In this document: piece after piece, positions 1 through 7,634 of the stretch
Layout of the letters: each line of letters opens with the position of its first letter
How positions within the stretch are numbered: position 1 is the stretch's first letter
Made by a program: the position numbers and the translations under genes
Assembly (NCBI GenBank): GCA_021325515.1
Contig: JAJPHC010000013.1
Location: forward strand, 498,001 to 562,000
DNA length: 64,000 nucleotides
Source of the DNA: Acidobacteriota bacterium
GTDB lineage: Bacteria; Acidobacteriota; Thermoanaerobaculia; Gp7-AA8
Reading direction: 5' to 3'
Notes under the pieces: generated by a model
Told to the model about the DNA's origin: nothing
The model's input: the letters and a program-made list of their open reading frames with translations, nothing else
Databases searched by the model: none

Positions 1-2
1 AA

Positions 3-1730
3 GGCACCGAGTATTCGACGCCGCAGAACGCGACAAATCAGATTCTCGACGGCGCGATCCCTGATGACGTGACGCATCCGCAAATCAGCGAGAGCGGCGC
101 GGTGCACGATGACGTCGTCTTCTCCGAGCTGTCGATTTCGTGCGTTGCACCGTTCTCCGCGAGCTTCGCGGGCGTGCAGCTCTTCTTCGTTCACTACCCG
201 ACGCTGAGCGCTATTCAGGAAGGCTATTTCCATCCGTACACGAGCTCACCAGGCGGGCCTATTCGCTTCAAGGTGGACTATCCGGTAGCACGGCGCGCCG
301 GCGAAGGGACGCTGACGATCACGAACGGATCGGCTGCTGTTACGGGCTCGGGCTTTCTCACCCAGGCGCGTGCTGGCGATCTCGTCGAAGCATTCGGTGT
401 GCGCGGGACGATCCAGTCGGTCAACAGCGATACATCAATCACGCTCACGGCCAACTGGTCTGGCAAGTCGCTCGTCGCATCAACGGAATACGCATTCATC
501 GGCCTCGTGGATATCTATCTCGTCGCGGTCTCGAAGGCCGGGACGCATCGTTTCGACTGGACGAACTCTCCGATGAAGTCCGTGCTGATGGACGGCGATC
601 TCTCAGCGCCGAACTCTCCGTCGATCGCGGCAACGTCGCAGGGCAATGACGTACGCATTGACCTAACTCCGGTGATTGGAACGAAGATCGATCATTACGT
701 GATCTACCGCGGCACTGGCGCGGGACTCGCGTTTTCTGCATGCTCGCCACTGAAGACGATCGCAGCAGATACCAACAACACGACCGGGCTGCTGCAGTGG
801 ATCGATTCTGACTTCACGCTCTATGAACGCGAGCAGGGCCAGGTGTTCACGTATTACGCGACGGCCGTGAACACGGGCAATCAGGAGTCAGCTCCGAGCG
901 CGGAAGTCGAAGCCGCATGCCGGCTGGACGCACCAGGCGACAACGGCCCCCTGGTGCCCGCGCGTGAACTCCCGAAAAACCTGCTGTGGAACGGGATGCT
1001 TTCTGGAACCGGCTCAGTGAGTACCGCAGACGCGACGCAGGACAACGGCATGGGCGCCACGGTCACGGGTGCCGCGTTTCCGCCGCCTGTGGGCTTCTAT
1101 CGATGGAACGGAAGCACGACAGGCGTCGGCAGCGCTCCGGGCTTTCAGAACACCACGGAAGTCGTGCTCGCGATGACTGGTGCAGGCGCCGGCGTGAGCA
1201 ACCTCGAGCAGCAGATTGACGCATGGGGACATGCAACCGCATCGCATCGTCGCGTGCCGCGCGGGAAGATGGTCTGCTTTCAATGCAAGGTGCGCACGAG
1301 CGGAGGACCGCCGAACGGCATCCTCTACATGGACATCCTTGAGATGAACGGGGGAGCGCTCGTCGCGAACTCTCTTCTGCGTCAACGCCTCAGCGATGAC
1401 ACGATCGATTTCTCCGCGACACAACTCAGCGTCAACGGCAGTGAAATCGTCACGGATCCGCAGATCGTCTTCGGGATCTTCCAGCTCGGCAGCGATGCGT
1501 CCGTCACGAATCTGCTCTGCCGCATTCACTACGACGTGACGAATTGGAATGGCGTGAACGTCTTCATCACCGAAGTGATGCTTGCCCTCGCGGACACGCT
1601 GACCCCATACACGCCAGAGCATGTCGATGCGAACGTCATCTACAACCCGCCGACAGGTGGGGCTCCGGATCCTCCGGGACGGTTCGACGACAGCGAGGGG
1701 CGCTTTCGCCCGAGGTTCGATCTGCCATGA
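3..1730 (+). CDS. Phage structural protein with fibronectin-III-like segment (5' end outside window)
   Basis: The reading frame is open from base 3, through the first in-window start codon (GTG at 69), so the gene almost certainly begins before the window. The product is rich in Gly, Thr, Ser and Val with few Lys, typical of beta-structured tail or fibre proteins. A segment about 180-285 residues after the GTG codon reads like a fibronectin type III fold (IDHYVIYRG, then VFTYYATAVN). The C-terminal third could be a carbohydrate-binding or receptor-binding beta-sandwich. It overlaps the next gene by 4 bp (ATGA), which indicates translational coupling. A tail or host-contact role is inferred from composition and context; no catalytic motif is visible. 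Confidence 0.6.
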   Translation, partial: GTEYSTPQNATNQILDGAIPDDVTHPQISESGAVHDDVVFSELSISCVAPFSASFAGVQLFFVHYPTLSAIQEGYFHPYTSSPGGPIRFKVDYPVARRAGEGTLTITNGSAAVTGSGFLTQARAGDLVEAFGVRGTIQSVNSDTSITLTANWSGKSLVASTEYAFIGLVDIYLVAVSKAGTHRFDWTNSPMKSVLMDGDLSAPNSPSIAATSQGNDVRIDLTPVIGTKIDHYVIYRGTGAGLAFSACSPLKTIAADTNNTTGLLQWIDSDFTLYEREQGQVFTYYATAVNTGNQESAPSAEVEAACRLDAPGDNGPLVPARELPKNLLWNGMLSGTGSVSTADATQDNGMGATVTGAAFPPPVGFYRWNGSTTGVGSAPGFQNTTEVVLAMTGAGAGVSNLEQQIDAWGHATASHRRVPRGKMVCFQCKVRTSGGPPNGILYMDILEMNGGALVANSLLRQRLSDDTIDFSATQLSVNGSEIVTDPQIVFGIFQLGSDASVTNLLCRIHYDVTNWNGVNVFITEVMLALADTLTPYTPEHVDANVIYNPPTGGAPDPPGRFDDSEGRFRPRFDLP

Positions 1731-2233
1731 AGAAAGAGAACGAGCCGAACATCATCGTTGCGTCGAAGCCGATTCGCGACAAGCGCGGACGTCACGGCGT
1801 CCGCATTGCGATCGAGATCACCGATTCGCCGTGGCACGGCCGCTACGAATTCACGACGCACGGAATGCACTCATCGGAGGTGGCGGCGAAGCGCGACGCG
1901 ATCATCGCTCACCACGAGAAGATTTCCGCGCGCCTGGTGGATTTCGCGGCAGTTCTCGGGAGTCGTACAATTGCTGGAGACTCGGTCGTAGTTCGGGACT
2001 GCACAATCAGAGAGCGCGGGACGAACGTTGAATTGTTCGTCTCATTCATAAACGCTGACGGTACGAAGACGCGGATCCGCAGGATCTATCGCGACATCGA
2101 CGCCGTCCCCTCAAACGCTGAAATCAACCAAACCATCCGTGATTCGGTGATCGCTGCGAAAGCTGCGCAGCGCGATGCAAATGATCACGTAGCTGCCGTG
2201 CGAAGAGTGCTCGGCGTAGAGAACGGAGAATAG
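1727..2233 (+). CDS. Phage hypothetical protein, 168 aa
   Basis: The ATG at 1727 overlaps the preceding stop codon as ATGA, which decides the start; the same frame is open further upstream but that part only shadows the previous gene. The product starts MKKENEPNIIVASKP, is basic, and has a short beta-rich N-terminal part (residues 20-45, ending in HGRYEFTTHGMH) followed by a helical C-terminus rich in Ala and Asp. No family is recognised. Position between a tail-like protein and virion-type genes suggests an accessory structural or assembly role, which is inference only. Confidence 0.6.
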   Translation: MKKENEPNIIVASKPIRDKRGRHGVRIAIEITDSPWHGRYEFTTHGMHSSEVAAKRDAIIAHHEKISARLVDFAAVLGSRTIAGDSVVVRDCTIRERGTNVELFVSFINADGTKTRIRRIYRDIDAVPSNAEINQTIRDSVIAAKAAQRDANDHVAAVRRVLGVENGE

Positions 2234-2239
2234 ATCGCG

Positions 2240-3016
2240 ATGATCCACAAGCCCAAATTCGCAGACGCGCTTTTTGCGATGTTTATCGTCTATGTGGTCG
2301 CGATCTCGGTGGCGGTTTCGGTTCATCATCCGACCGCGCTGCATTCGAACGCACAGCCTCGAACGGCGATTCTGCCGCTCATCCTTGCCGCCGCCGCTGC
2401 ATACAGGAACAGGGGCACGATCAAGCGTGGCATCAGTCGCCTGTGGAACAACTTCGAATTTCCTGAACCAAACACGCTCAATCGCTCAGCGACGAGTGAG
2501 TACGACTATGGTCAAGGGCTCACGAATTCGGCGCTCGGCGATATGGGCGCGCAAGAGGATTACTACAAAGACCAGGTGAACGCTGGAGGATTGCCTGACG
2601 ATCTTCGGCAGCAGTTCAGCGTTATGCGCGGCGGGCTTCAGGATGACGCTGTGCGATCGCAGCGGGCATTCCTCGCGAAGATGAATCAGCGGCTGCTCGC
2701 GAATCCAACCTTCCGGCCGGAAGCAGCGTCGGAGTATGACCTCGAAAATCAGCAGCAGTCAGATGAGCAGCTTTTCAAGAACACGAATGATCTGAACTTC
2801 GGCGAATCGTCGATGGCGCTGGAGAATACGAACAAGCTGCTCGATCGGATCGACTCGATTGGAAAGACGCGCGCAGACATCGGACAGAACGAAGAGGATC
2901 GCGCCCGACGTGCACAGATCGCGGCGATGCTCGCGAAGCTCGATCGGCGTAAGGCGGTCGCGAGCACGTTCACATCAATTCTCGGGAAGTTCGGCGGTGG
3001 AGGGCTCGGCGGATGA
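2240..3016 (+). CDS. Phage protein with N-terminal membrane segment, 258 aa
   Basis: Residues 8-26 (ADALFAMFIVYVVAISVAV) are a hydrophobic helix. A second Ala-rich stretch lies at about 45-55, and the rest is a soluble Gln/Asn/Asp-rich helical domain. The C-terminus ends in a Gly-rich tail (GKFGGGGLGG). It overlaps the next gene by 4 bp (ATGA at 3013). A hydrophobic N-terminus with a glycine-rich tail, next to two long Ala-rich proteins, would fit a small internal or ejection protein that contacts the host membrane. I do not recognise the family, and this role is inferred from context. Confidence 0.6.
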   Translation: MIHKPKFADALFAMFIVYVVAISVAVSVHHPTALHSNAQPRTAILPLILAAAAAYRNRGTIKRGISRLWNNFEFPEPNTLNRSATSEYDYGQGLTNSALGDMGAQEDYYKDQVNAGGLPDDLRQQFSVMRGGLQDDAVRSQRAFLAKMNQRLLANPTFRPEAASEYDLENQQQSDEQLFKNTNDLNFGESSMALENTNKLLDRIDSIGKTRADIGQNEEDRARRAQIAAMLAKLDRRKAVASTFTSILGKFGGGGLGG

Positions 3017-4929
3017 ACGGCATTCCGGCTGGCGCAATGTCCATCATGACCCGGCGAGCACCCGCGGCTGAGGGCGACGATAGTCCTGATCCGTCGCAGC
3101 CGCTGGGGATCGATCCGCTGCTCATCACGAAGATGTTCGCCTCTGCGAAATTGCAGAGCGATGCAGCTGCTCAGAAGACAGCGGAGTCTGAAGTCGATAA
3201 GCAGGCTTCTCTTCCGCCGCCTGAGTTTCACGTGAAGATGCATACCGCGGCGGATGGTTCGACCATCCCGCTGGTGACCGCGAAGAATCTTGCGCCGCAG
3301 CCAGATCAGGAAGCGGTACATGCGGCGAGTGAGAAACCCTACGCGGATGTTTCAGCTGGTCTCGCGAATGCGCAGATCGCGAAGGGGCTGGAGGCGATTC
3401 AGAACATCATCGGATCGCTGCGACCGCCCGGTGATGCGGATTTCAGCAGCGGCTCATACGGAAGCGGCTATCGCGCATCGCGCGAGCTTGGCGGGAATCC
3501 TGTTCAGGCTCTGGTCGATGGCATCCGCGTGCGTCTCGGTTTGATTTCTCCGAAGCGCGTGCAGCAGCAGGTCGATCGCAAGCGTGCAACGGAGCAGGCC
3601 GACGCAATCAAGGAATTCCTGCCCATCATCAATTCGGGGCTCGCCGAACAGAAGATGGCCGCGCAGGAACAGCGCACGCAGCAGGGGCACCAAATCGCTG
3701 TTCAGAACGAATTCGAACGATTCACAGCACCTGAGAACATGGTGAAGTTCCCGGATGCGGGCACCGCGCTGCGCGCCGCGCAGAACGAATTCGGCAATGA
3801 TCCGGACAAGCTCGCGCTCGTGTCGAAGGCGTTCGATCTCGCTGGACAGAAGCACCGCACCGAACTGACGCAGAAGCGTGGACAGATCATCAGCAGCGTC
3901 AAGCCTGAAGACACCGCGATGTACTCCTCGCCCGAGGAATTCATCGCTGACAAGGAAGACCCGGACAACCCGTTCAACTACGGCGAGAAGGCTCGTCTCT
4001 CTTCGCGCTTCAAGGCCGCTCAGCAGCAGTGGCAGAACCTCACGCTGAAGGAGAAGCAGGACCGGCAGCTCGAGGGAGAACGCATCGCCGTTCAGCGCGC
4101 ATCGGTTGCCGCGGCCGAACATGCGAACCGCATCCAGGAAGCGACGCTCAACGCATCGAAGCTCGGGCAGACAGGTGAAGCGGCGATCGCGAATCTTCCC
4201 GCAGACGTGCAAAGCACGGTGCGCGGCATCGCAGAAGGTCGTCTCGACATCGGCAAGATCACGTCGATGCGCGGCGGCAATCGTGAAGCAGTCGCGAATC
4301 TCGTCTCGCTCTACGATCCGACGTGGAGCACTGCGACGGCTCCTGCACGAGCCGCAACATATCGCGACTTCACGTCAGGATCGACTGCGAACAAGATCAC
4401 CGCGATCAACACCGCGATTCATCATCTCGACACGCTGTCGGATGCAGCGGAACAACTGAAGAACGCCAGCCCGCAGCTGTGGAACCGGATCGCGAACCAC
4501 GGCCTTACAGCAGTCGCGGGCGATCCGCGCGTAACGAAGTTCACCGAGGCTGCGAATGCAGTGTCGGCCGAGCTCGCAAAATCGTACGGCGGCGGCGAAG
4601 CCACGGACTCGGCTCGCAATGCATGGCAGAGCAGCTTCTCCTCGATCAACTCGCCGAAGCAGCTGCGCGGTGCCGTCGAAACGGCGGTATCACTGCTCGG
4701 CGGTGCCTCCGCTGCGATCAAGGACCGCTACGAGCGGGGGATGGGAAAGAGCGGCACATCGTTCAATGTGCTGAGCAACGAATCCCGGCGCGTGCTACAG
4801 AAGAACCGCATCGATCCGAATAAGGTAGAGAACCCAGGCGGATCAGCAGCTCCTGCTGCAGGCGCAGCCGGCGGACAAAAGGTCATCTCTCTCGATGATG
4901 CTCTCGCTCGCATCGGAAAGAAGAAATAG
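3013..4929 (+). CDS. Large Ala/Gln-rich phage virion-type protein, 638 aa
   Basis: The product has no signal peptide and no membrane helix. It is dominated by Ala, Gln, Glu and Lys with long predicted helices (residues about 190-390 contain repeated QQ, EQ and AQ runs typical of coiled coils). The C-terminal domain (about 440-590) contains AIHHLDTLSDAAEQLKNA and a Gly-rich turn (SYGGGEATDSARNAW), then a helical tail ending GKKK. Size, composition and position between two tightly linked genes fit an internal virion or DNA-ejection protein. No lytic transglycosylase motif was found. The gene starts with ATGA coupling to the gene before and is 3 bp from the next. Confidence 0.6.
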   Translation: MNGIPAGAMSIMTRRAPAAEGDDSPDPSQPLGIDPLLITKMFASAKLQSDAAAQKTAESEVDKQASLPPPEFHVKMHTAADGSTIPLVTAKNLAPQPDQEAVHAASEKPYADVSAGLANAQIAKGLEAIQNIIGSLRPPGDADFSSGSYGSGYRASRELGGNPVQALVDGIRVRLGLISPKRVQQQVDRKRATEQADAIKEFLPIINSGLAEQKMAAQEQRTQQGHQIAVQNEFERFTAPENMVKFPDAGTALRAAQNEFGNDPDKLALVSKAFDLAGQKHRTELTQKRGQIISSVKPEDTAMYSSPEEFIADKEDPDNPFNYGEKARLSSRFKAAQQQWQNLTLKEKQDRQLEGERIAVQRASVAAAEHANRIQEATLNASKLGQTGEAAIANLPADVQSTVRGIAEGRLDIGKITSMRGGNREAVANLVSLYDPTWSTATAPARAATYRDFTSGSTANKITAINTAIHHLDTLSDAAEQLKNASPQLWNRIANHGLTAVAGDPRVTKFTEAANAVSAELAKSYGGGEATDSARNAWQSSFSSINSPKQLRGAVETAVSLLGGASAAIKDRYERGMGKSGTSFNVLSNESRRVLQKNRIDPNKVENPGGSAAPAAGAAGGQKVISLDDALARIGKKK

Positions 4930-4932
4930 CAC

Positions 4933-6555
4933 ATGCCCGATCAGGTCAGACTCTCCGAACTGCGAGCGGGCCTCAACTCCGGCAAGGTCACGATGGCCGA
5001 CCTGCAGAAGTTTCATGATGCCGGTATCAGCGTGATCGATGATGAACAAGGTCAGCCGAGTACGTCGACAGAGCCCAATGTCTCCGTGCAGCATAATTTC
5101 GCCGGGATCAAGTACGACTACGATCCGAACGCTCGCGGCGACGAAAACGGCGGTGGGGTAGCGGGCTATGCGAAGCAGGGTCTGAAGTCGCTCGGCGAGG
5201 CTGGAATCGGCGCCGGAAAGGGTGCGATCGGCACGCTGTACCACATTGGAAAGTTCGTCGGCGCCGTGCCGGAGAATAAAGACTTCGAAGCGGCACTCGA
5301 AACGGACAACCCCGCTCAGACCACTGGCAAGATCGCGGAGAACGTCGCGGAGCTCATGATGGGCGAAGCGGCTGCAGCGAAGGGACTCAAATATCTCCCG
5401 GCAGCCACTGCCGCGGCACCGCGCCTTTCGAAAGCCGTTGGCGCAGCGGTCGCGGGTGGTCTCGTCGGTGGCGCACAAACCGACAACTCGAAGGATGCGC
5501 TGATCAACGCAGCGTTGAGCGGCGGCGGAAGCCTCGCTGCTGACTTTCTTCCAGGCATCGCGAAGAAGCTGAAGGAATCCGCGGTCGGTGCGTATCAGCG
5601 AGCGCTGAATCCCGGCAGCAAGTGGGCGAAGAATCTGTCGCAGAAGGTCGCGCCGGAACTCGTGAAAAAGGGCGTCGTCGGCAGTCTCGGAACGCTCGCG
5701 GATCGCAGCGCTGCTGAGATGGGAACCGCGGCCGACGAAATCGACAAGGCGTGGGCATCGCTGCCTCCCGATGCGAAGGTTCCTGCTGCGCCGATGATCG
5801 ATGCGCTGGAGCAAGCGAAGCAGGGCATGCGGTACACCGGCCCTGAGCGCGACGTGACTCGCACGGTTGCTACAGGCCTGCTGGATTCGAGCGGGAATCC
5901 GATCACGCGCAACGTCACTGACAAGGTCGCGGAGTCGGGTTTCAAAACACCGCTCGCGCAGAAGTATGCATCGCAGCTCGACGCTCTGAAGAAAGTCATC
6001 TCGGATTCAGCAGACGAAGAGGGCGCCGTCAATGCGCATGATCTGCGTGGCCTCCGCAAAATCTGGGATGACGTGGTGACGGCTGCGCCGAACAACTCCT
6101 TCACCGGCAGCCCTGCAACGCTCGCTGATCGCGCGGTGAAACTCGCGCATGAGAATGCAGCGAACGCCGTTCGTGAATCGCTCAATTCGAGTTACCCGGA
6201 CATCGCCGAGTTGAACAGGCGCTTCACGTTCTGGAAGCGCGTAAACAAAGTTGTTCAGGACACGATGCTCCGGAAGACGGGGCAAGTTGGCGCGCTGGAG
6301 AAAGTCGCCGCTGTGGGCGGCGGGATGGCCGGTTTCGGCACCGCTGGCCCGAAGGGAGCGGCGGTCGGCGCAACTCTTTCGAAAGAGCTCATGAAAGCCT
6401 CGAAGAGCGGGTGGTTTTCCACTGCTGAAGCTGTAACGAAGGACCGGCTTGCAAACGCGATCTTGACCGGCAAAGTCGGTACCGCAATGAACATCCTGCG
6501 AACCACTGGGCAGGCTGGAGTCAACAACGCAGACCAGGACGAGGAGGGCCGTTGA
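4933..6555 (+). CDS. Phage virion-type protein with Gly/Ala-rich amphipathic regions, 540 aa
   Basis: The N-terminal 30 residues (VRLSELRAGLNSGKVTMADL onward) look like a short helical adaptor. Residues about 75-110 and 130-185 are glycine/alanine-rich amphipathic stretches (GEAGIGAGKGAIGTLYHIGK, AVGAAVAGGLVGGAQ) that could insert into membranes. A second Gly-rich hydrophobic patch occurs near 455-480 (VAAVGGGMAGFGTAGPKGAA). Such patches in a big soluble phage protein are common in ejection proteins that form a channel across the envelope. The gene lies 3 bp after its upstream neighbour and abuts the next, so it is co-translated. The function is inferred. Confidence 0.6.
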   Translation: MPDQVRLSELRAGLNSGKVTMADLQKFHDAGISVIDDEQGQPSTSTEPNVSVQHNFAGIKYDYDPNARGDENGGGVAGYAKQGLKSLGEAGIGAGKGAIGTLYHIGKFVGAVPENKDFEAALETDNPAQTTGKIAENVAELMMGEAAAAKGLKYLPAATAAAPRLSKAVGAAVAGGLVGGAQTDNSKDALINAALSGGGSLAADFLPGIAKKLKESAVGAYQRALNPGSKWAKNLSQKVAPELVKKGVVGSLGTLADRSAAEMGTAADEIDKAWASLPPDAKVPAAPMIDALEQAKQGMRYTGPERDVTRTVATGLLDSSGNPITRNVTDKVAESGFKTPLAQKYASQLDALKKVISDSADEEGAVNAHDLRGLRKIWDDVVTAAPNNSFTGSPATLADRAVKLAHENAANAVRESLNSSYPDIAELNRRFTFWKRVNKVVQDTMLRKTGQVGALEKVAAVGGGMAGFGTAGPKGAAVGATLSKELMKASKSGWFSTAEAVTKDRLANAILTGKVGTAMNILRTTGQAGVNNADQDEEGR

Positions 6556-6822
6556 TTGACCGAAGCACCGATTGGCGAACGAGTAGCGAGGCTCGAAGTG
6601 CGAATGGACAGCGCTGAAGAGAAGGTCGATGGCGTCATGGTTCGAGTACTGCCTGAGATGAACGAGACGATTCAGCAGCTCGCAGACGAACAGATTCGCA
6701 TCCGCGAAGCCCTCACCATCGAGAAAACGAATTCCACGTGGCTGAAAGCGAACCTCGGCTACATGCTGCACATCATTGAAGCAGTGGCCCTGATCGTAGT
6801 TGCAGCGAAGATTGCTCACTGA
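6556..6822 (+). CDS. Small coiled-coil and C-terminal TM protein, holin/XhlA-like
   Basis: The TTG start at 6556 is chosen because GAGGAGG lies at 6541-6547 at good spacing and the previous stop is adjacent; the ATG at 6604 would remove much of the coiled coil. The 88-residue product has a heptad-like N-terminus (ERVARLEVRMDSAEEKV) and a single C-terminal hydrophobic helix (residues about 67-86). This layout matches XhlA-type haemolysin/holin-associated proteins. It sits at the end of the virion genes, where lysis cassettes normally lie, but no endolysin is in the window. A structural membrane protein is the alternative. Confidence 0.55.
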   Translation: MTEAPIGERVARLEVRMDSAEEKVDGVMVRVLPEMNETIQQLADEQIRIREALTIEKTNSTWLKANLGYMLHIIEAVALIVVAAKIAH

Positions 6823-6833
6823 ACTGAATCATC

Positions 6834-7256
6834 ATGCGGTGCGCCGCGGGCGCGATGCTTCTCGCGCTCCTCTGCGTAAACCAGATGTCCTGCGGCAGCG
6901 GCACGCACGGCCTCGCGGTCGACGACCCCACGTCTGATCGTCCGCGTATCGGTTGCATCGCTGATTCACCACTGCCGCAGGCGCAGATCCGTAATCGTCA
7001 GAGCGGCGGTCGTGTTCTCCCCGAGATCGTGCGCATCGTAGGAACGTATCTCGATGCCGATGGTGTGCCAATGCTCGACGAGTACGGGAACGAGCAGTGG
7101 AAGATCCTGCGTGCCGGCGAATTCAATCCCGAGCACTGGCAGCCATGGTCGAAGAAGAAGATTCAGACGATGGGTTGCGGGCCGGAAGGCGATGCACTAC
7201 AGCTGATGCTGCAGCCGCCGCAGCCTGCTCCAAGGAACGACGGTGCACAACGCTGA
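6834..7256 (+). CDS. Exported or lipoprotein-like phage protein, 140 aa
   Basis: The N-terminus MRCAAGAMLLALLCVNQMSC is a short hydrophobic export signal ending in a Cys that could be lipidated, although Gln at the -3 position makes a weak lipobox. The mature part is Pro-, Gly- and Arg-rich without recognised domains. Following a holin-like gene, an outer-membrane lipoprotein would fit an Rz1-type spanin, but it is longer than usual and lacks the expected overlapping Rz partner. Its 3' end overlaps the next gene by 14 bp. Confidence 0.45.
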   Translation: MRCAAGAMLLALLCVNQMSCGSGTHGLAVDDPTSDRPRIGCIADSPLPQAQIRNRQSGGRVLPEIVRIVGTYLDADGVPMLDEYGNEQWKILRAGEFNPEHWQPWSKKKIQTMGCGPEGDALQLMLQPPQPAPRNDGAQR

Positions 7257-7473
7257 AGAGGATTTCGAAGTCCTCGCGGTCGCCGTTCACGGTGCACTGT
7301 TCGCGCTGCACGGGCTCGCTCTGGCCTATCATCTCCGGCGGTCACGGCGCGTCGATATCGACGTTGCGGTGCATGCTGCGGCGCTGGTCTATGACGGTCG
7401 CGCGATCGTTCTCCATGCGCGTCGAGTGAGAGCCGCAAAATCCTCACGACCTATAGGGGAAAGCATCGGCTAA
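7243..7473 (+). CDS. Small conserved-looking protein, 76 aa
   Basis: It starts at GTG 7243 inside the end of the preceding gene. The product has the pattern VAVHGALFALHGLALAYHLR followed by VAVHAAALVYDGR, two similar His-containing helical hairpins. This gives a compact small protein of the type seen as unnamed ORFs in many high-GC genomes. The codon pattern is regular, but the protein is short and starts with GTG, so an unused frame cannot be excluded. It is the last gene before the attachment site. No function is assigned. Confidence 0.42.
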   Translation: MHNAEEDFEVLAVAVHGALFALHGLALAYHLRRSRRVDIDVAVHAAALVYDGRAIVLHARRVRAAKSSRPIGESIG

Positions 7474-7509
7474 TTGCGTAACCTGTGCAGATTGAGCGCT
7501 TTCCTCTCA

Positions 7510-7554
7510 TTCGTAATCAGCAGGTCACCGGTTCAAGTCCGGTCAACGGCTCCA
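7510..7554 (+). other. 3' half of tRNA-Thr(CGT): prophage attachment-site scar (attR)
   Basis: Bases 7510-7516 are an anticodon loop TTCGTAA with anticodon CGT (7512-7514). The T-arm is ACCGG/TTCAAGT/CCGGT (7527-7543), and the acceptor strand CAACGGC with TCCA ends at 7554. The 3' anticodon-stem strand TCAGC has no complementary 5' strand, and no D-arm or 5' acceptor strand exists upstream, so this is a fragment and not a working tRNA. A tRNA 3' half marking the edge of a phage gene run is the classic product of integrase crossover inside a tRNA gene. Confidence 0.85.
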
Positions 7555-7570
7555 GCTTGATCATCATCCA

Positions 7571-7597
7571 AAGCCCCTGAGAAATCAGGGGCTTTTT
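7571..7597 (+). terminator. Rho-independent terminator of the original tRNA gene
   Basis: A 10-bp perfect stem (7571-7580 with 7585-7594) with a GAAA loop is followed by T residues to 7597. It lies 16 bp after the tRNA CCA end and, with A residues on the left, may act in both directions. It shields the methyltransferase gene from prophage read-through. Confidence 0.85.
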
Positions 7598-7634
7598 CGT
7601 TGTCTCATGGATCCCCGTTCCTGTGCGAACATGA

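Larger units (their letters stand above)
1..7554. mobile_element. Prophage (right end), integrated at tRNA-Thr(CGT)
   Basis: Eight consecutive + strand genes with 4-bp ATGA overlaps or gaps of a few bases, mostly large Ala/Gln-rich proteins of virion type followed by small membrane-associated proteins, end at a tRNA-Thr 3' fragment (7510-7554). Host genes begin immediately afterwards. The GC content looks visibly lower than in the genes to the right. No integrase, terminase or capsid gene is in view, so the element continues to the left. Two large proteins rich in small residues and without domains resemble internal or ejection proteins of podophages, but I do not recognise the family by name. 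Confidence 0.72.

Noticed and set aside
7440-7560. A complete tRNA gene at the prophage junction
   Set aside because: Only the anticodon loop, T-arm and 3' acceptor strand exist; the upstream bases do not pair to form the 5' acceptor, D-arm or anticodon stem.
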